Shown: in pieces, positions 19,953 through 32,146 of the stretch | How the letters are laid out: each line of letters opens with the position of its first letter | Position numbering within the stretch: position 1 is the stretch's first letter | Assembly: GCF_947242115.1 (NCBI RefSeq) | Contig: NC_074719.1 | Coordinates: 38,916,012 to 38,980,011, forward strand | Direction of reading: 5' to 3' | Origin: Biomphalaria glabrata | Taxonomy: Eukaryota; Mollusca; Gastropoda; Planorbidae | Length of the DNA: 64,000 nt | Made by a program: the position numbers and the translations under genes | Notes under the pieces: generated by a model | The model's input: the letters and a program-made list of their open reading frames with translations, nothing else | Databases searched by the model: none | Told to the model about the DNA's origin: nothing

Positions 19953-20124
19953 GCTTGTTTGGACAGCCAATTCTCTTTAATACAGCAAACAGACCGGTTC
20001 TGCTGACACGGTCAAACGCCTTGGTCATGAAAATATGCTGGGTACTGTATAGTTTTACAGTTACCCCTCGAGGCTATTCTCCATCAATAGCGGAGTAAAA
20101 AAAAAAGATGTGTTCTGGCCAGTG
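19953..20124. mobile_element. LINE family-A-like fragment with 5' inversion
   Basis: 19957-20029 on the minus strand encodes TKAFDRVSRTGLFAVLKRIG, matching 52738-52815 of the long copy. 20030-20124 on the plus strand encodes ENMLGTV..., SINSGVK and CVLA, matching 52841-52930. Adjacent parts of one LINE are therefore joined head to head, the classic trace of twin-primed reverse transcription. The piece stops abruptly at 20124, where a hAT-like terminus begins. Confidence 0.75.
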
Positions 20125-20200
20125 GCGTCACTAGGGGGTGCGTTCCGCACCGAGTGACACCCGCTAGGGGGGTGACACCCAAGTAAAAATATCACTTTGG
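20125..20200 (+). mobile_element. hAT-like terminus (CAGTGGCGTCACTAGG type)
   Basis: Starts CAGTGGCGTCACTAGGGGGT, a recognisable hAT-type left end, cutting into the LINE fragment before it. No matching right end was found before the next LINE at 20382, so it is either truncated or its far end has decayed. Confidence 0.5.
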
Positions 20201-20381
20201 GAATAACTGACAATAAAAAAAAATAAAGACAGTGGCCAAATATTGGAACATGTTATTCACAATTAACAAATAGATCTATATACTTTTTTTTTTCATTTGG
20301 TCAAAACATATTTTAATTTATTTTAATGTAATTCTATCAAAAGGTTTAAAATGCTATATCATACTTAATATATCAAGGAAA

Positions 20382-21206
20382 CTCAGCCCCAAGGATCACC
20401 GTAAACGGACAGCCCCTTGATGTGGTAGACCACTTCACATATCTAGGTAGTATAGTGTCAAATGACGCCTCACTTTCAAGGGAAGTTGATAACCGTCTGG
20501 CCAGGGCCAGTAGCGCTTTTGGACGCCTTCAGGCGAGAGTTTGGCGGAACAGATCGCTCCGCCTGCCTACAAAAATCAGTGTCTACCAGGCGATGGTTCT
20601 CTCAACCCTTCTGTATGGCTCTGAGACATGGACACTATACAGGAAATATCTAAGACTTCTTGAGCGCTTCCACCTAAGATGCTTTCGCCCCAACATAGAC
20701 ATATGGTGGCAAGACCGCACTACAAACAGCGATGTCCTTGCGAACGCCGGTATGGACAGTATAGAGGGACTTCTTTTGGTCCGACAGTTACGCTGGGTAG
20801 GGCACGTATCCCGTATTGGAGTCGAACGTATGCCAAAAGCAGTGTTTTTTGGTGAGCTATAAGGTGGTCGACGTAACAGAGGCACCCCATGGAAGCGCTT
20901 CAAAGACCAGCTTAGGCGTCAACTTTCCTTGGCTGACATAGAAGAGAGCACCTGGTTGCATGCGGCCTCAGAACGAGACAGCTGGAGGTCACTCACGAAG
21001 ACTGCGGGGTACACATTTGTGACCAAAAGAAAATCTGCTGCCGAGGACAAACGCAGACGGCGAAAAGAAAATCTAAATCGACCACCTGTGGACAATGGCT
21101 ATGCTTGCCCTGAATGTGGCAAAATATGTTGGTCACAGCTGGGACTGCGCAGCCACGGGAAATACTGCATTCCTCACTAATCTTCGGACTCGAAGACTAG
21201 CCTTAT
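20382..21206 (+). mobile_element. LINE, 5'-truncated copy (zinc-finger-ended RT family C)
   Basis: A 13-bp direct repeat TATATCAAGGAAA at 20369-20381 and 21207-21219 bounds it. The plus strand encodes VVDHFTYLGSIVSNDASLS, STLLYGSETWTLY, RQLRWVGHVSRI and ends with the zinc knuckle CPECGKICWSQLGL. One in-frame stop (after FFGEL near 20860) interrupts an otherwise open frame of about 260 codons. It is related to family A but clearly distinct. Fairly young by its intact duplication and low decay. Confidence 0.88.
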
Positions 21207-21590
21207 TATATCAAGGAAAACGCGAAACCTTACTTTCAGGTGTTTGCCAGCAGCATGTATGTATATGAACACTGCTCTGATTCAAAACAATGTTTTCATC
21301 GAATCTATTGAATTTGTAGCAAGCACCCGTAATACCAGGATGACAACTAATAGTCACTGTTTAACAAATGGCGACATTCTTTGGGCATAAAATATTATTG
21401 AAATCTCACATGTAATCAGGGCCGCCGCTACATATTGTGCAATGTGTCATTACACGCAGGCGGCCGAATCTATTGGGCGGCCAAATCATTATTCCAAGGT
21501 TACCCTTTTTAACTTTTAGTTTAATAAATAAATTAATATACAAAATTACTTGAATATTGATATATTTATATAAATTTTAATTATTCTAAT

Positions 21591-23050
21591 AATATCCTTT
21601 GAAAACTTAAAAAAAAACACGATATTCGTATATAAGAAGTTTTTTTTGGAAACTATAACAGAACATTATAGTGTAGTGAGAGGAATTCCCAGGGGGTTTT
21701 CATAGGCGCCTATTCATTTCTGGCCTAAAATTTTCGCATGTTGTTAGTAATATTTGTTTTGTGTTGAATAGCCCGCTCGGAATCATATGCCTTGCCGACT
21801 TGAGCGGAAAGCTACCGCATCTTCTATTCTATCTCCAGGAAGAACTTTTTAAGACGCTTAAAAATTATGTATGCTCACTATTTTGGAAAAAAAAAAACAC
21901 CAACGGACTCGTTTTAATGAATTTTCATGACGTAAATTTGGATTCTATACATAGTGTTCAATGAATATAAATGAAAAACAAAATTATTTTTTTTTAAACT
22001 AAGATTCTTTTCTTTTTCATTACATTGACCTCGCTATGGGAGCCTATATTAGTTTTTCAGAAAATAGATTTTTGCGGAGCATTTTTTTATACGATTGGAA
22101 TACGTTTTTTTTATACGATTGGAATACGTTTTTTTTTCTCGTTTTGAACTTATTGCCACTAGACTTAGCTTTTTTTTAGGGGGGTGGGGATGAATTGGGA
22201 GGTCAGATTTTCATATATTTTACAATTTCATGAGAATTCCAGGAACATTTTTAATAGCAAGTTAAATGGTTTAATCTAATAATTTACACCTAGAATTCGC
22301 GCGGGGCCTATGAAAGTGCGGAGCCCACAGCGGCAGCTTAGGTTGCAGTGGCCTGCTAAGACCGGCACTGACTGTATGCCTACGGTTCGATCTAATTCTT
22401 TTAACATTGTAGAAATATTTATGAATAATAAAATCATTAATAGGAAGAGTTAGTATCGCACAATAAAATTTGAAAAAAAAAAAGAGAGAAAAGAAATATG
22501 TTTATAAATAAATAGCCTAAGTGTGTTTGTATTTTTGCCTTGAATTAAAACCTTTAGAAAAGAAGGGTATAAGGTACTTTTATTTTTTAATTATATTATT
22601 ATATAATTAATTATATTATTAATATAAATGACACTCTTACTTATATCGGTAACGTATAAAATCTCATTTTAAAATAGGTCTAGAATTTCACATTAATTAG
22701 ATCTATAGTTACCAAAGAAATAAAAACGAAATTGCTGGAAATTTAAATTAAACATTTGACCTCTACGCTGTAACTATTTTAGTGTAAAGTACACGCTTGA
22801 ATAGCCATACCAATGTGTTATTTTCTTGTCTGACCACTCAGTATATGCCTACAACAAACACTATTGCATAACTTTTAAACGCGCAAGAACAAAAACGCGG
22901 GATGGTCTTGTCATCTGCACCGGCGCCTAGCTTCGACATAGACATAGGGGTCACGGAGGTCACGCGTAGATCCTTCTGACCAGATTGGGGGTTAGGGAAA
23001 ACAAAGCATGGTGTTCTTACAATCATCGACTACACACTAGCTAGGCCTAT
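21591..23050 (+). repeat. Direct tandem duplication, unit 1 (1.46 kb)
   Basis: Starts AATATCCTTTGAAAAC and ends CTAGCTAGGCCTAT, directly abutting unit 2. No gene is seen; the minus ORF at 22838-23026 recurs in unit 2 but resembles nothing. Near 22170-22370 it includes an inverted hAT end (CAGTGCCGGTCTTAGC on the minus strand). A 24-bp step 'atacgattggaatacgtttt' is doubled at about 22089-22136 in this unit only. Confidence 0.88.
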
Positions 23051-24479
23051 AATATCCTTTGAAAACTTTAAAAAAAAACACAATATTCGTATAGAAGAAG
23101 TTTTTTTTTTTTTTTTTTGTGGAAACTATAACAAAACGATATAGTATGATGAGAGGAATTCCCAGGGGGTTTTCATAGGCGCCTATTCATTTCTGGCCTA
23201 AAATTTTCGCATGTTGTTAGTAATATTTGTTTTGTGTTGAATAGCCCGCTCGGAATCATATGCCTTGCCGACTTGAGGGGAAAGCAACCGCATCTTCAAT
23301 TCTATCTCCAGGAAGAACTTTTTAAGACGCTTAAACATTATGTATGCTCACTATTTTGGAAAAAAAAACAACGGACTCGTTTTAATGAATTTTCATGACG
23401 TAAATTTGGATTCTAAACATAGTGTTAAATAAATATAAATAAAAAAAACTAAATTATTTTTTTTGAAACTAAGATTCTTTTCTTTTTCATTACATTGACC
23501 TCACGATGGGAGCCTATATTAGTTTTTCAGAAAATAAGATTTTTGCGGAGCATTTTTTTGATACGATTGGAATACGTTTTTATCTCTCGTTTTGAACGTA
23601 TTGCCACTAGACTTAGCTTTATTTTAGGGGGTGGGGATGAATTCTGAGGTCAGATTTTCATTTTCGTATATTTTACAATTTTTAATAGCAAGTTAAATGG
23701 TTTAATCTAACAATTTACACCTAGAATTCGCGCGGGGCCTATGAAAGTGCGGAGCCCACAGCGGCAGCTTAGGTTGCAGTGGCCTGCTAAGACCGGCACT
23801 GACTGTATGCCTACGGTTCGATCTAATTCTTTTAACATTGTAGAAATATTTATGAATAATAAAATCATTAATAGGAAGAGTTAGTATCGCACAATAAAAT
23901 TTGAAAAAAAAAAGAGAGAAAAGAAATATGTTTATAAATAAATAGCCTAAGTGTGTTTGTATTTTTGCCTTGAATTAAAACCTTTAGAAAAGAAGGGTAT
24001 AAGGTACTTTTATTTTTTAATTATATTATTATATAATTAATTATATTATTAATATAAATGACACTCTTACTTATATCGGTAACGTATAAAATCTCATTTT
24101 AAAATAGGTCTAGAATTTCACATTAATTAGATCTATAGTTACCAAAGAAATAAAAACGAAATTGCTGGAAATTTAAATTAAACATTTGACCTCTACGCTG
24201 TAACTATTTTAGTGTAAAGTACACGCTTGAATAGCCATACCAATGTGTTATTTTCTTGTCTGACCACTCAGTATATGCCTACAACAAACACTATTGCATA
24301 ACTTTTAAACGCGCAAGGACAAAAACGCGGGATGGTCTTGTCATCTGCACCGGCGCCTAGCTTCGACATAGACATAGGGGTCACGGAGGTCACGCGTAGA
24401 TCCGTCTGACCAGATTGGGGGTTAGGGGAAAGAAAGCATGGTGTTCTTACAATCATCGACTACACACTAGCTAGGCCTA
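23051..24479 (+). repeat. Direct tandem duplication, unit 2 (1.43 kb)
   Basis: Second copy in the same orientation. From about 23690 on it is nearly identical to 22270-23050, with only a handful of changes. The first 600 bases carry clearly more substitutions and indels, and a longer T-run at 23101. The inverted hAT end recurs at about 23620-23801. Confidence 0.88.
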
Positions 24480-26012
24480 CATGTGCACGTCTAATTGACA
24501 AGGTTGTTAAAATCAGTCGGACACAGTCTATTTACTTTTTGGGCAGGGAGGGTGTCGATTAAAATGTTTTTTTCTAGAGTTAGTTATATTAATGCGCTTA
24601 GATCTATATAAGTCTAACTGTAGATTTAGACCTAGAACTCAATAATAGGTCTAGAGACTAGAACCTATTATTTTCTTCCGCGCCATCTATAAAAAATGTT
24701 TCCCCCACCCCATGAGACATCAAGGCTATCGCTTGCCGCGAATGAATTGATTAAAACCACTAAATATATACATTGACCTAACACGTTTATCAGATTCGCA
24801 CTATAAACTAACAGAAATTAAATTAAATATCACCACGTGACTTGAACAAATTTCGAAACAACCCCATTCATAATATTGCATAGATTCGAAGGTTTTACTG
24901 CTACTTTCAAGTGCAGATATTGACTCCCACAACTTCATCTACCAGCATTTAATTTACCCTCTTCAAATGCAAACTGACAAAATAATTGATAATTGCATAC
25001 TTATTTTTTTTTTTTTTTGGATACGGTAATCAAAGTTATCACATGACCAGAAAACAGGGATGTTTGTTTCAACTGCTTCCACATGTTGAAAAGTTTTACA
25101 CATTTTAATTGAACATATTAGTTATTAACTGAAAAAAAAATGATTTTAACAAAAAAAAAATTCTAGCCAAACTTTGCCCTTAATTTTTTTTTGTTAAACT
25201 AAAAGTTTCGAACTTTTTAGTTCACTTTTGCCCATCACTAACCATATACTGGGGTATGCTAGTCTGTCACAAGCTTTTACGATTGCTATAATGATAAGGT
25301 ATTTACGCCTAGTATTCCCTATTATATATCCACCCTTCCTCTTCTTGTCACCACCTTTGATCTCCTCAATCAGCCTGCGACCTATTTTCGTTGCCACAAC
25401 ATTGGCGAACACGTACTTTAGGCCTAGCTAGAGTGAAAGGATATAGGTTAGTCAGTGGTCTATTCATCTCGCCAATATGTTTGCTGGCTAATCGCAAGTG
25501 AACAATTCTAGTAGCCTACCATTTTTCGTGTAAAAACTATGACCTGTCACATTGTGTGTTTCTCTTCAATGTAAAGGCATCTTCCGGATAACCCCCCCCC
25601 CCACCCCCCACCCCCAATGAAACATCAAGGCTATAGGCCTATATAAAATCGCATTTATCCCCTCTCGTCATTTTATTCCAATTTGAGACAGCAGGAGTGT
25701 GCATCGTCAAAATTGTTTATCTATTATATGTCAATTCATTTTCGTACTAGTGGTGATTTAAGTGTGAGCTAATACCAGATATTTCTTAATTGTATTATAG
25801 GCCTAGGGCCTATTAATAATGTAAGTATGCGTATGTTTTTTGCTAATTTTTTTTTTGATTTTAGTTAACCAAAGTGTGGATATACTCTATCATAAGAATA
25901 TAATTACGTGTTTCTCTGTAACTAAATTTATCTCTATTCATTTTATATTGTTCTATCTAATTTAAACAATATTCTCGTGCCAATGGATAGCTGCCTAGTC
26001 GTGTCGTAGATC
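24480..26012. other. Intergenic, no gene seen
   Basis: Contains a short CTAG-rich patch (24595-24670) and a C-run at 25593-25615 (CCCCCCCCCACCCCCCACCC). Small ORFs at 25194-25431 overlap on both strands and resemble nothing. Confidence 0.5.
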
Positions 26013-26668
26013 CAGGGCCACTGCAACATATGCGACCGCAGTGGGTCCCGCGCTTTCATAGGCCCCGCGTTAATGCTTGGTTAAGTTATTAAATTTAATC
26101 ATTATAACAGGGTTTCTGCGGTTTGCTGATTCTTCAGGAGCTCCTGCAAATTGCAAAATATACGAAAAAGTCCTGGAAATCTTCTAAAATTATTAAAATC
26201 TCATAAAAACTATAAAAAATCTCATGAAATATAGATAAAATTGTTATTTTTGGTTGTCACTCAATAGGGGGCATATGGAAAACTCCAATACTAGGCGCGA
26301 TAAAAAAAAAAGTATTATACTTAATACTCGTAACTGTTGCATCCGGTGATAGAAGCTTATGGCGCCTCAAGCTAATCAGGAATCACTTGAGGTCAGCTAG
26401 ATTGAACAATTTGGCAATTCATGCTATTGAGCGAGAACGATGTAGGAAACAGAATTGTGATGATATACTGAATGACTTCGCTACACACAAGGCTCGTTCA
26501 TTTGATCGTGATTTCGTACTTAGTAAAGAATGTATAAAATGCAAAGACGAATTTATTTTCTAAGATAAAATCTTAATTTTCACTTATTATCCGTATCCTT
26601 ACCCAGACTGGACTGGTCCCCACGCAATCCGTTTCTCATAGGGCCCCGTAATTGTTAGACCGGCTCTG
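26013..26668 (+). mobile_element. hAT DNA transposon remnant, same family as 1-569
   Basis: Begins CAGGGCCACTGCAAC and ends with the reverse complement of CAGAGCCGGTCTAACAA. A decayed frame near 26390-26560 reads LNNLAIHAIERERCRKQN, then CDDILNDFATHKARSFDRDF and CIKCKDEFIF, the end of a hAT transposase (dimerisation region). Most of the transposase gene is missing. No clean 8-bp target duplication was found. Confidence 0.75.
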
Positions 26669-28059
26669 CGTATTGTCGAACCCTCATCGCCGCCATCACC
26701 AGTCGTCCTGCGGTAGTTTTGAGCCAGGATTAATCCTCTTCAACTCTGAGAACGTCAGAATCATATCAAACGACTTCAATTAGGAATAACAAACATAATT
26801 GACCATGATACTTTATAGGCCTACCATTTAGAAAAGTGCAATATTTAAAATGTAAATGCAGACAAAGCAGTAACCTAGATAAATTGAAAAAAACTAATAT
26901 GATTGACGCCATTGTTTTCGGATGGAAGTCCATTTTGGTTTTTTATTCATTTTCGGAATTTTTCTCTTCAATACAAACTTTTTTTTTTTGGGTGGGGGGG
27001 GGGGGGGCATATAGGCTTATAGGAGTGGGCTGTATTGATAAATGTTCACAACTTGTCCATTTAGGAAACCATCCATTTTTTTGGTAAGCCAAATATGTTT
27101 TTATAACACATTATCTTATAATTTTTGTCTTCAAATATATACGCTATAGCACGTTACAGCTTAATGTTCTACTTCCGTTATTATCTGTTTCGTGAGAAAT
27201 GATGCTTGAAAATAATGCAATAGCCACATGACCACAATCGTCTAGTTCCCGAAGTAGCAAAATGTCTTTAGCTCTTCTTATATGCTCTTGGGCTTACCAT
27301 CAGTTCAGCGAGACAAATATATAGACTTCGTTACGCGCTAGTAAAAGAAAGATGCTCTTCTGGGGTTTTGCATTTTTCAAACCACTTTTGCAACAGCTTC
27401 TTTCTCCCCTTACAGATGGCCAAAGGCTTTGACTAACTATACAATCATATACATAAAAAAAATATATTCAGAACAGTTGTTAATTTTAAAAAGTTTTTAT
27501 CATTACGCATTAAAACAAGAGTTAATCAACTTTAAGGCCCATCCAAATAAAGAAAAGATTAAATTTGATTCTCCAGTGAGAGTCATGTTTCACACAAAAA
27601 CTTGCGACCATCGAAAGGTCCACCTTTGGGTCTTGTAAGCAATGAAAGTTTTTTTTACAAAATGCCTTTTTAAATAGTTTCTATGGGATGAAAGTGTTAA
27701 TTGTCAACTTGGTGTATTGTTTGGCTAAATGGCTGCCTGGTATATGCTCTCTGGGCTGTTATACAATGATCTGGATAGTTCCAATTTTAACGACCTCCTG
27801 GAGATTAAATTTTGAAAATTTGAGCAGTAGTCCTATTATACGTGTATGTCCAACGTTTATGTGGCGTGGATGTGTCTCTCTGTCTCGTATCTATAGAAAG
27901 GGAGCGAAAGATTGAGAGAGAAAAATATTAAAGGCAAGAGACTTCTTCTTCTCCGTTCTCATTTCACATGTCGGGGAGGTTCTGATCAGTAATCCTATAT
28001 CTGAGATGTACTGCACAGTAGTTTAAAGGCAAGAGACAAAAGCGATGGCAGAGTCATTC

Positions 28060-28107
<48 letters not shown>

Positions 28108-28887
28108 GAGATTAGAGTAGCAAGGTACTCGTGGGTTTAGGATTCAAGAATATGATGATGGGCCCCTTACCAAGATTATGACCAAAAAAAACAACAAATC
28201 TAGTTACCACGATTGCATTAGTACATTTTAATAAACGGCATTCCTTTTTTTTTTTTTAGTATGTACGTAGGGTTACGACCTTCTGGAAGCAATGATGTGC
28301 TTACTCTTATTTCAGCTACAACTTTTTACGTGTAGTCCTAAATGTGTCATGACATGATTATAGGACTCATTATATTAACTTAATAGGGGGGTGTTTCACA
28401 TTAACAAACACGTTTTATTATATATTTCTTATTGCATACATTTACATTACAAAAATACTTGAGAACTGTCCAATTACGACGATAAAATATATCTCAGTGT
28501 TCATCATTGTTAATCAGTTGAAATCAAAATTTTATTTTATCAGCGTGGAGCATATCAATCTACTATAAGTACTTCTTCTGACCGTCCGAGTAGTAAGGTC
28601 GCTAATTGAAAAGACTAAGACTTTGATTGCGCTCTCACTCTTGGACATTACAATGAACTGAAAAGTATCGAGTGTTTCATGATTGATGCTGCTTTGCGTT
28701 CCTATCCTTTTGGAGTAGGCTACACAAATTAATTTTTGTTAACCCCTTAAGCACATTAAAATATTTAGGCCATACCTTGTAGGGCACGAGGGGAATTTTC
28801 TTATAAATTATACTCTTGAATTGCAGAAACTACCATATTAATAAGAAAAAAAAAAGAACTATACATTTTGCACCAAGTCATAGGCGT
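26669..28887. other. Intergenic, no gene seen; (GA)n microsatellite at 28063-28104
   Basis: AT-rich with a G-run near 26990-27007 and a long perfect GA/AG repeat. Short ORFs (26836-27087, 27429-27638, 27688-27915) show no recognisable domain. Confidence 0.55.
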
Positions 28888-29145
28888 TGTAAAGCGCTTG
28901 GCTTCCAAACCTTAGGGTCCCAGGTACGAATACTTGTAAAGACTGAGATTTATAACTTCGGGATCTTTAGGGCACATGTGCTCACCCAGCTCTGATGGGT
29001 GCCTGACATCAGTTGGGGAAAAGTAAAGGTGGTTGGTCGTTGTGCCGTCCACATGACACACTCGTTAACCGTGGGCTACAGAAACAGATAACCTTTACAT
29101 TATCTGCCCTTATATAGACCAAAATGGTTTGAAAACGGAATTTAA
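28888..29145 (+). mobile_element. tRNA-derived SINE (family S1), degraded
   Basis: Contains 'gtaaagcgcttggcttcc' from the tRNA-like head, then 'gggatctttagggcacat', 'cacccagctctgatgggt', 'aaaggtggttggtcgttg', 'cacatgacacactcgttaac' and 'cctttacattatctgccc'. This order matches the better copies at 37109 and 51747. The first bases of the head and the B box are eroded. Confidence 0.82.
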
Positions 29146-31300
29146 AAAAAAAAAAAGGAAAAAACACATACACATTTTGCACCAAGTCATAGAATTCTTC
29201 AAATTATAGAAAGCGTTGATGACATTTTAAAGTTATGGTTAGCGCGGTTAGGATATTGCAAATAATGTTTGAAGTAATGCTCGATAGTCATGTCATTATT
29301 CTGCCCATTTATGATGAAGACACCAATATTCGATACAGCTAGGGGGTTGTAGTTTTTTTTTTTTTAAATCAAAACAACGGGGGATTTTTCATTGGTATCT
29401 TAATATGCTATTTGTTTCACAAATATGCTTATTGTATCTGTTTCACAAAGTCCCAAAATGACTCTTTGATTACTATTATTACTTAGGGTATTCCATCAAC
29501 GGTGATAAAAAAAAAAATCAGAAAATGACATTAATTTAATCAGCCTTTTTAATGTTGTCAACATTTATAGGCCATGATAGTACAATAATTTTAAAACAAA
29601 AAGGTTTGCTTTCAGATGAATTGTCAGGAAATAGAATTTTCACACTTTTTTTAAAATAGTTTTTTCTGATCTCAACACTACACTCGGAATGGAAGACGTT
29701 GCCATTCATAATGAGATGCTCATATAAAGCTTTCCTATGTACATTTCACAACCTGCACATAGCGAACCATAGGAGGTTGGCCTATTTAAAGACTCATCGG
29801 TATGCCCATTGTTTCCGTTAATATGTTTATAAGTAAAAGAAATTATGTCAACCCCGCACAGCTGCCATAAGTTTGTAAAAACGTGTATGACCTTCGGGTT
29901 ATATGCGCGAAAATACAGTAGGACCATATTACACCGGAGGCCGCTAAAAGATTATCTTTAAATGTTTTGAAATATAGATTATAGATCTAGAATCTAGATC
30001 TACAAGTGTGACAACATAACCGGTAATAAAGACTACCGAAAATTGCCGTAATTTAACGGACATTTTCGTTAACTTTACCGAATAAACCCTACATAGATCT
30101 ATATCTAGGTGGCGCTAGTATATGTTGTTATCGAAAACTAGACTAGGTGTAGCGAGTAGATCTACTTTACTGAAATAGTTCAAATAAGACGTTTTGATTA
30201 AAAGAAATTATTCTAGGCTCTAGATCTTCCATTTAATGTAGACTCTTACTCTATTTTATATTCATTGGTTTGTGGTTTATTATAATTTATAGACTTAAGT
30301 TCAAATATAAAATTAAAATAGACCTAAATTAGTAATTGAGTTTATTAAGTAAAATAAAAAAAAAAGAAAGAGACAGACACTCAGTGTCTCAGTCAGTCTC
30401 AGACTCATCATTGTCTCATGAGACTCAGACTGTCACTGTCAGTCACAAGTCAGTGTCAGTTCTGTGAGTTCAGACACTCACTGTGAGCGTGACTGGTCTG
30501 AAGTAGTGAAGTCTTACTTAGTCAGTCACAATGAAGAGTTAGATCTACTTAGAGTTAGAGGACTTAAGAGTTTAGAGTTTTAAAGTTTAGAGTATCATTA
30601 TTACTGTCATCATTAGTCATTAGATCTAGTCTAGATTAATGTCATTATGATTATGAATGATTTTCAATGATTATGATTATCATTCAATTAGGCGAATTCT
30701 AGATCAAGTAGATCTAGTTTTCAATTAAATCATAAATGTTACTTTAGACTTTAGCTAGGATATAACCAATAAATTTTAATCATTATAATTTATTATATTA
30801 TAATTATAAGATAAGTTAAACTTCGAGCCGACTTATTAGACTTGGACTTATAGTAATAAAGATCTTAATAGTTATACTTTTATTTATCTCTAGATCTAAT
30901 TCTAGTAGATTATAACCTTTTTTATAGTATACTAAGACTAAGTAATATTAGTATAGTATATATTATGTATAGAGTCACGATACTAAGACTACTGACTAAA
31001 GATCTAGATCTAAAAGTAGATTCTTATATCTGAACACCGACTTTCGGGTCGGGAACTAGGTCAAATTTTGAGTATATTTTTTTATTTGGTGAAGGTTTAA
31101 CTTACAAAAAAAAACTGAAAGCAGATTCTTATTCAAAATTATTCTTCAACTAAAGGACAATCAAAATAGCTGTGTTACCACCCATCGGCCAAAGTCAAGA
31201 TTTTATTGTAAAATATATGAGAAACGAGTCCTTGTAATCACAACAAATTTCCGTAAGGATCATTAAAGCAGTCTTAGTCTTAAAATAAATAAATTTATTT
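29146..31300. other. Intergenic; CTAG islands at 29965-30240 and 30535-31030, AGTC patch at 30370-30545
   Basis: No gene seen. The AGTC patch reads like 'cagtgtctcagtcagtctca' and 'actgtcactgtcagtcacaa'. It passes straight into CTAG/AGATCT-rich DNA, so the two compositions sit side by side. Confidence 0.5.
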
Positions 31301-32146
31301 TAATATATATATATATATATATACTTTATAAAGTAGAAAGTAAGGCGTATGTATGTATGTATGTTACGAATAGAAATTAAAATCGCTTGACCAATCTTGA
31401 TAAAACTTGGCAGAAATGTTCCTTGGGTACTAACTTAGACCTTAATGTATGTATCGTACCCCTAAAACAAACAAAGTTTACCGACTCTATTTAAGCTATA
31501 GTATTATATGGATCTAGGCTTTGTTTACAATGTTGACATGAAAAAGATTGAAAGGATTTAGATCTAGATTTATTTTTAAGAACTACACTTTGCGCATATA
31601 GTTTTTTACTTTGACATATGAAAATACAAAAGAAGGTCCATTGATTTCATTATTTAATAAAATTAATATTCAAATTTGTGTTTAAAAATCTTTTTTTACA
31701 TAAATGCGTTCCTTTTATCTACAAATATAGAATTCCTGATGTACATTCTTTCATTAGACAATACCGTAATGTTACACATCTTTCCATTCCTAGGTCTAAA
31801 ACTCTAATTCAACTCTAAGATGATATAACTTTTCTTCGCAAATATAGTTTTATACTTTAACACATTAACATTTTAATTATAGTCCATTCATTTCATATTT
31901 TAATCAAATTAACATTCAAATTTGTTTTTCTAAAGCATTTTTACATGAGTGCAACTCTATTCTTAATATCGTGGGAATGTAGGTCGATTAGGTATTTTTT
32001 TTATTCATGAATTCATGCATTCGCTTTACTTATAACATTATTTTCTTTAATAGTTTCTAATGCACTATATCAGTCACTACATCAGCAATACGCAAATTAA
32101 GACCCGTGGGCAGCGGGTAATATCTGTCTAGTATATATATATATAA
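31300..32146 (+). mobile_element. Probable Helentron-type (rolling-circle) non-autonomous element
   Basis: The left edge is (TA)n followed by 'tttataaagtagaaagtaag'. The right edge has 'gacccgtgggcagcgggtaa' then 'tatctgtctagtatatatat'. Both resemble Helentron-class ends, in which a CCCGTG..GC.GGGT-type hairpin precedes CTAGT and a TA-rich flank. No Rep/helicase coding. The call is by terminal resemblance only. Confidence 0.45.

Noticed and set aside
22838-23026. 62-codon minus ORF conserved in both tandem units
   Set aside because: Conserved only because the DNA was duplicated; no start context, domain or codon-level constraint can be seen from two near-identical copies.
25194-25431. Overlapping ORFs on both strands
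   Set aside because: Short, mutually overlapping, low similarity to anything; typical random ORFs.
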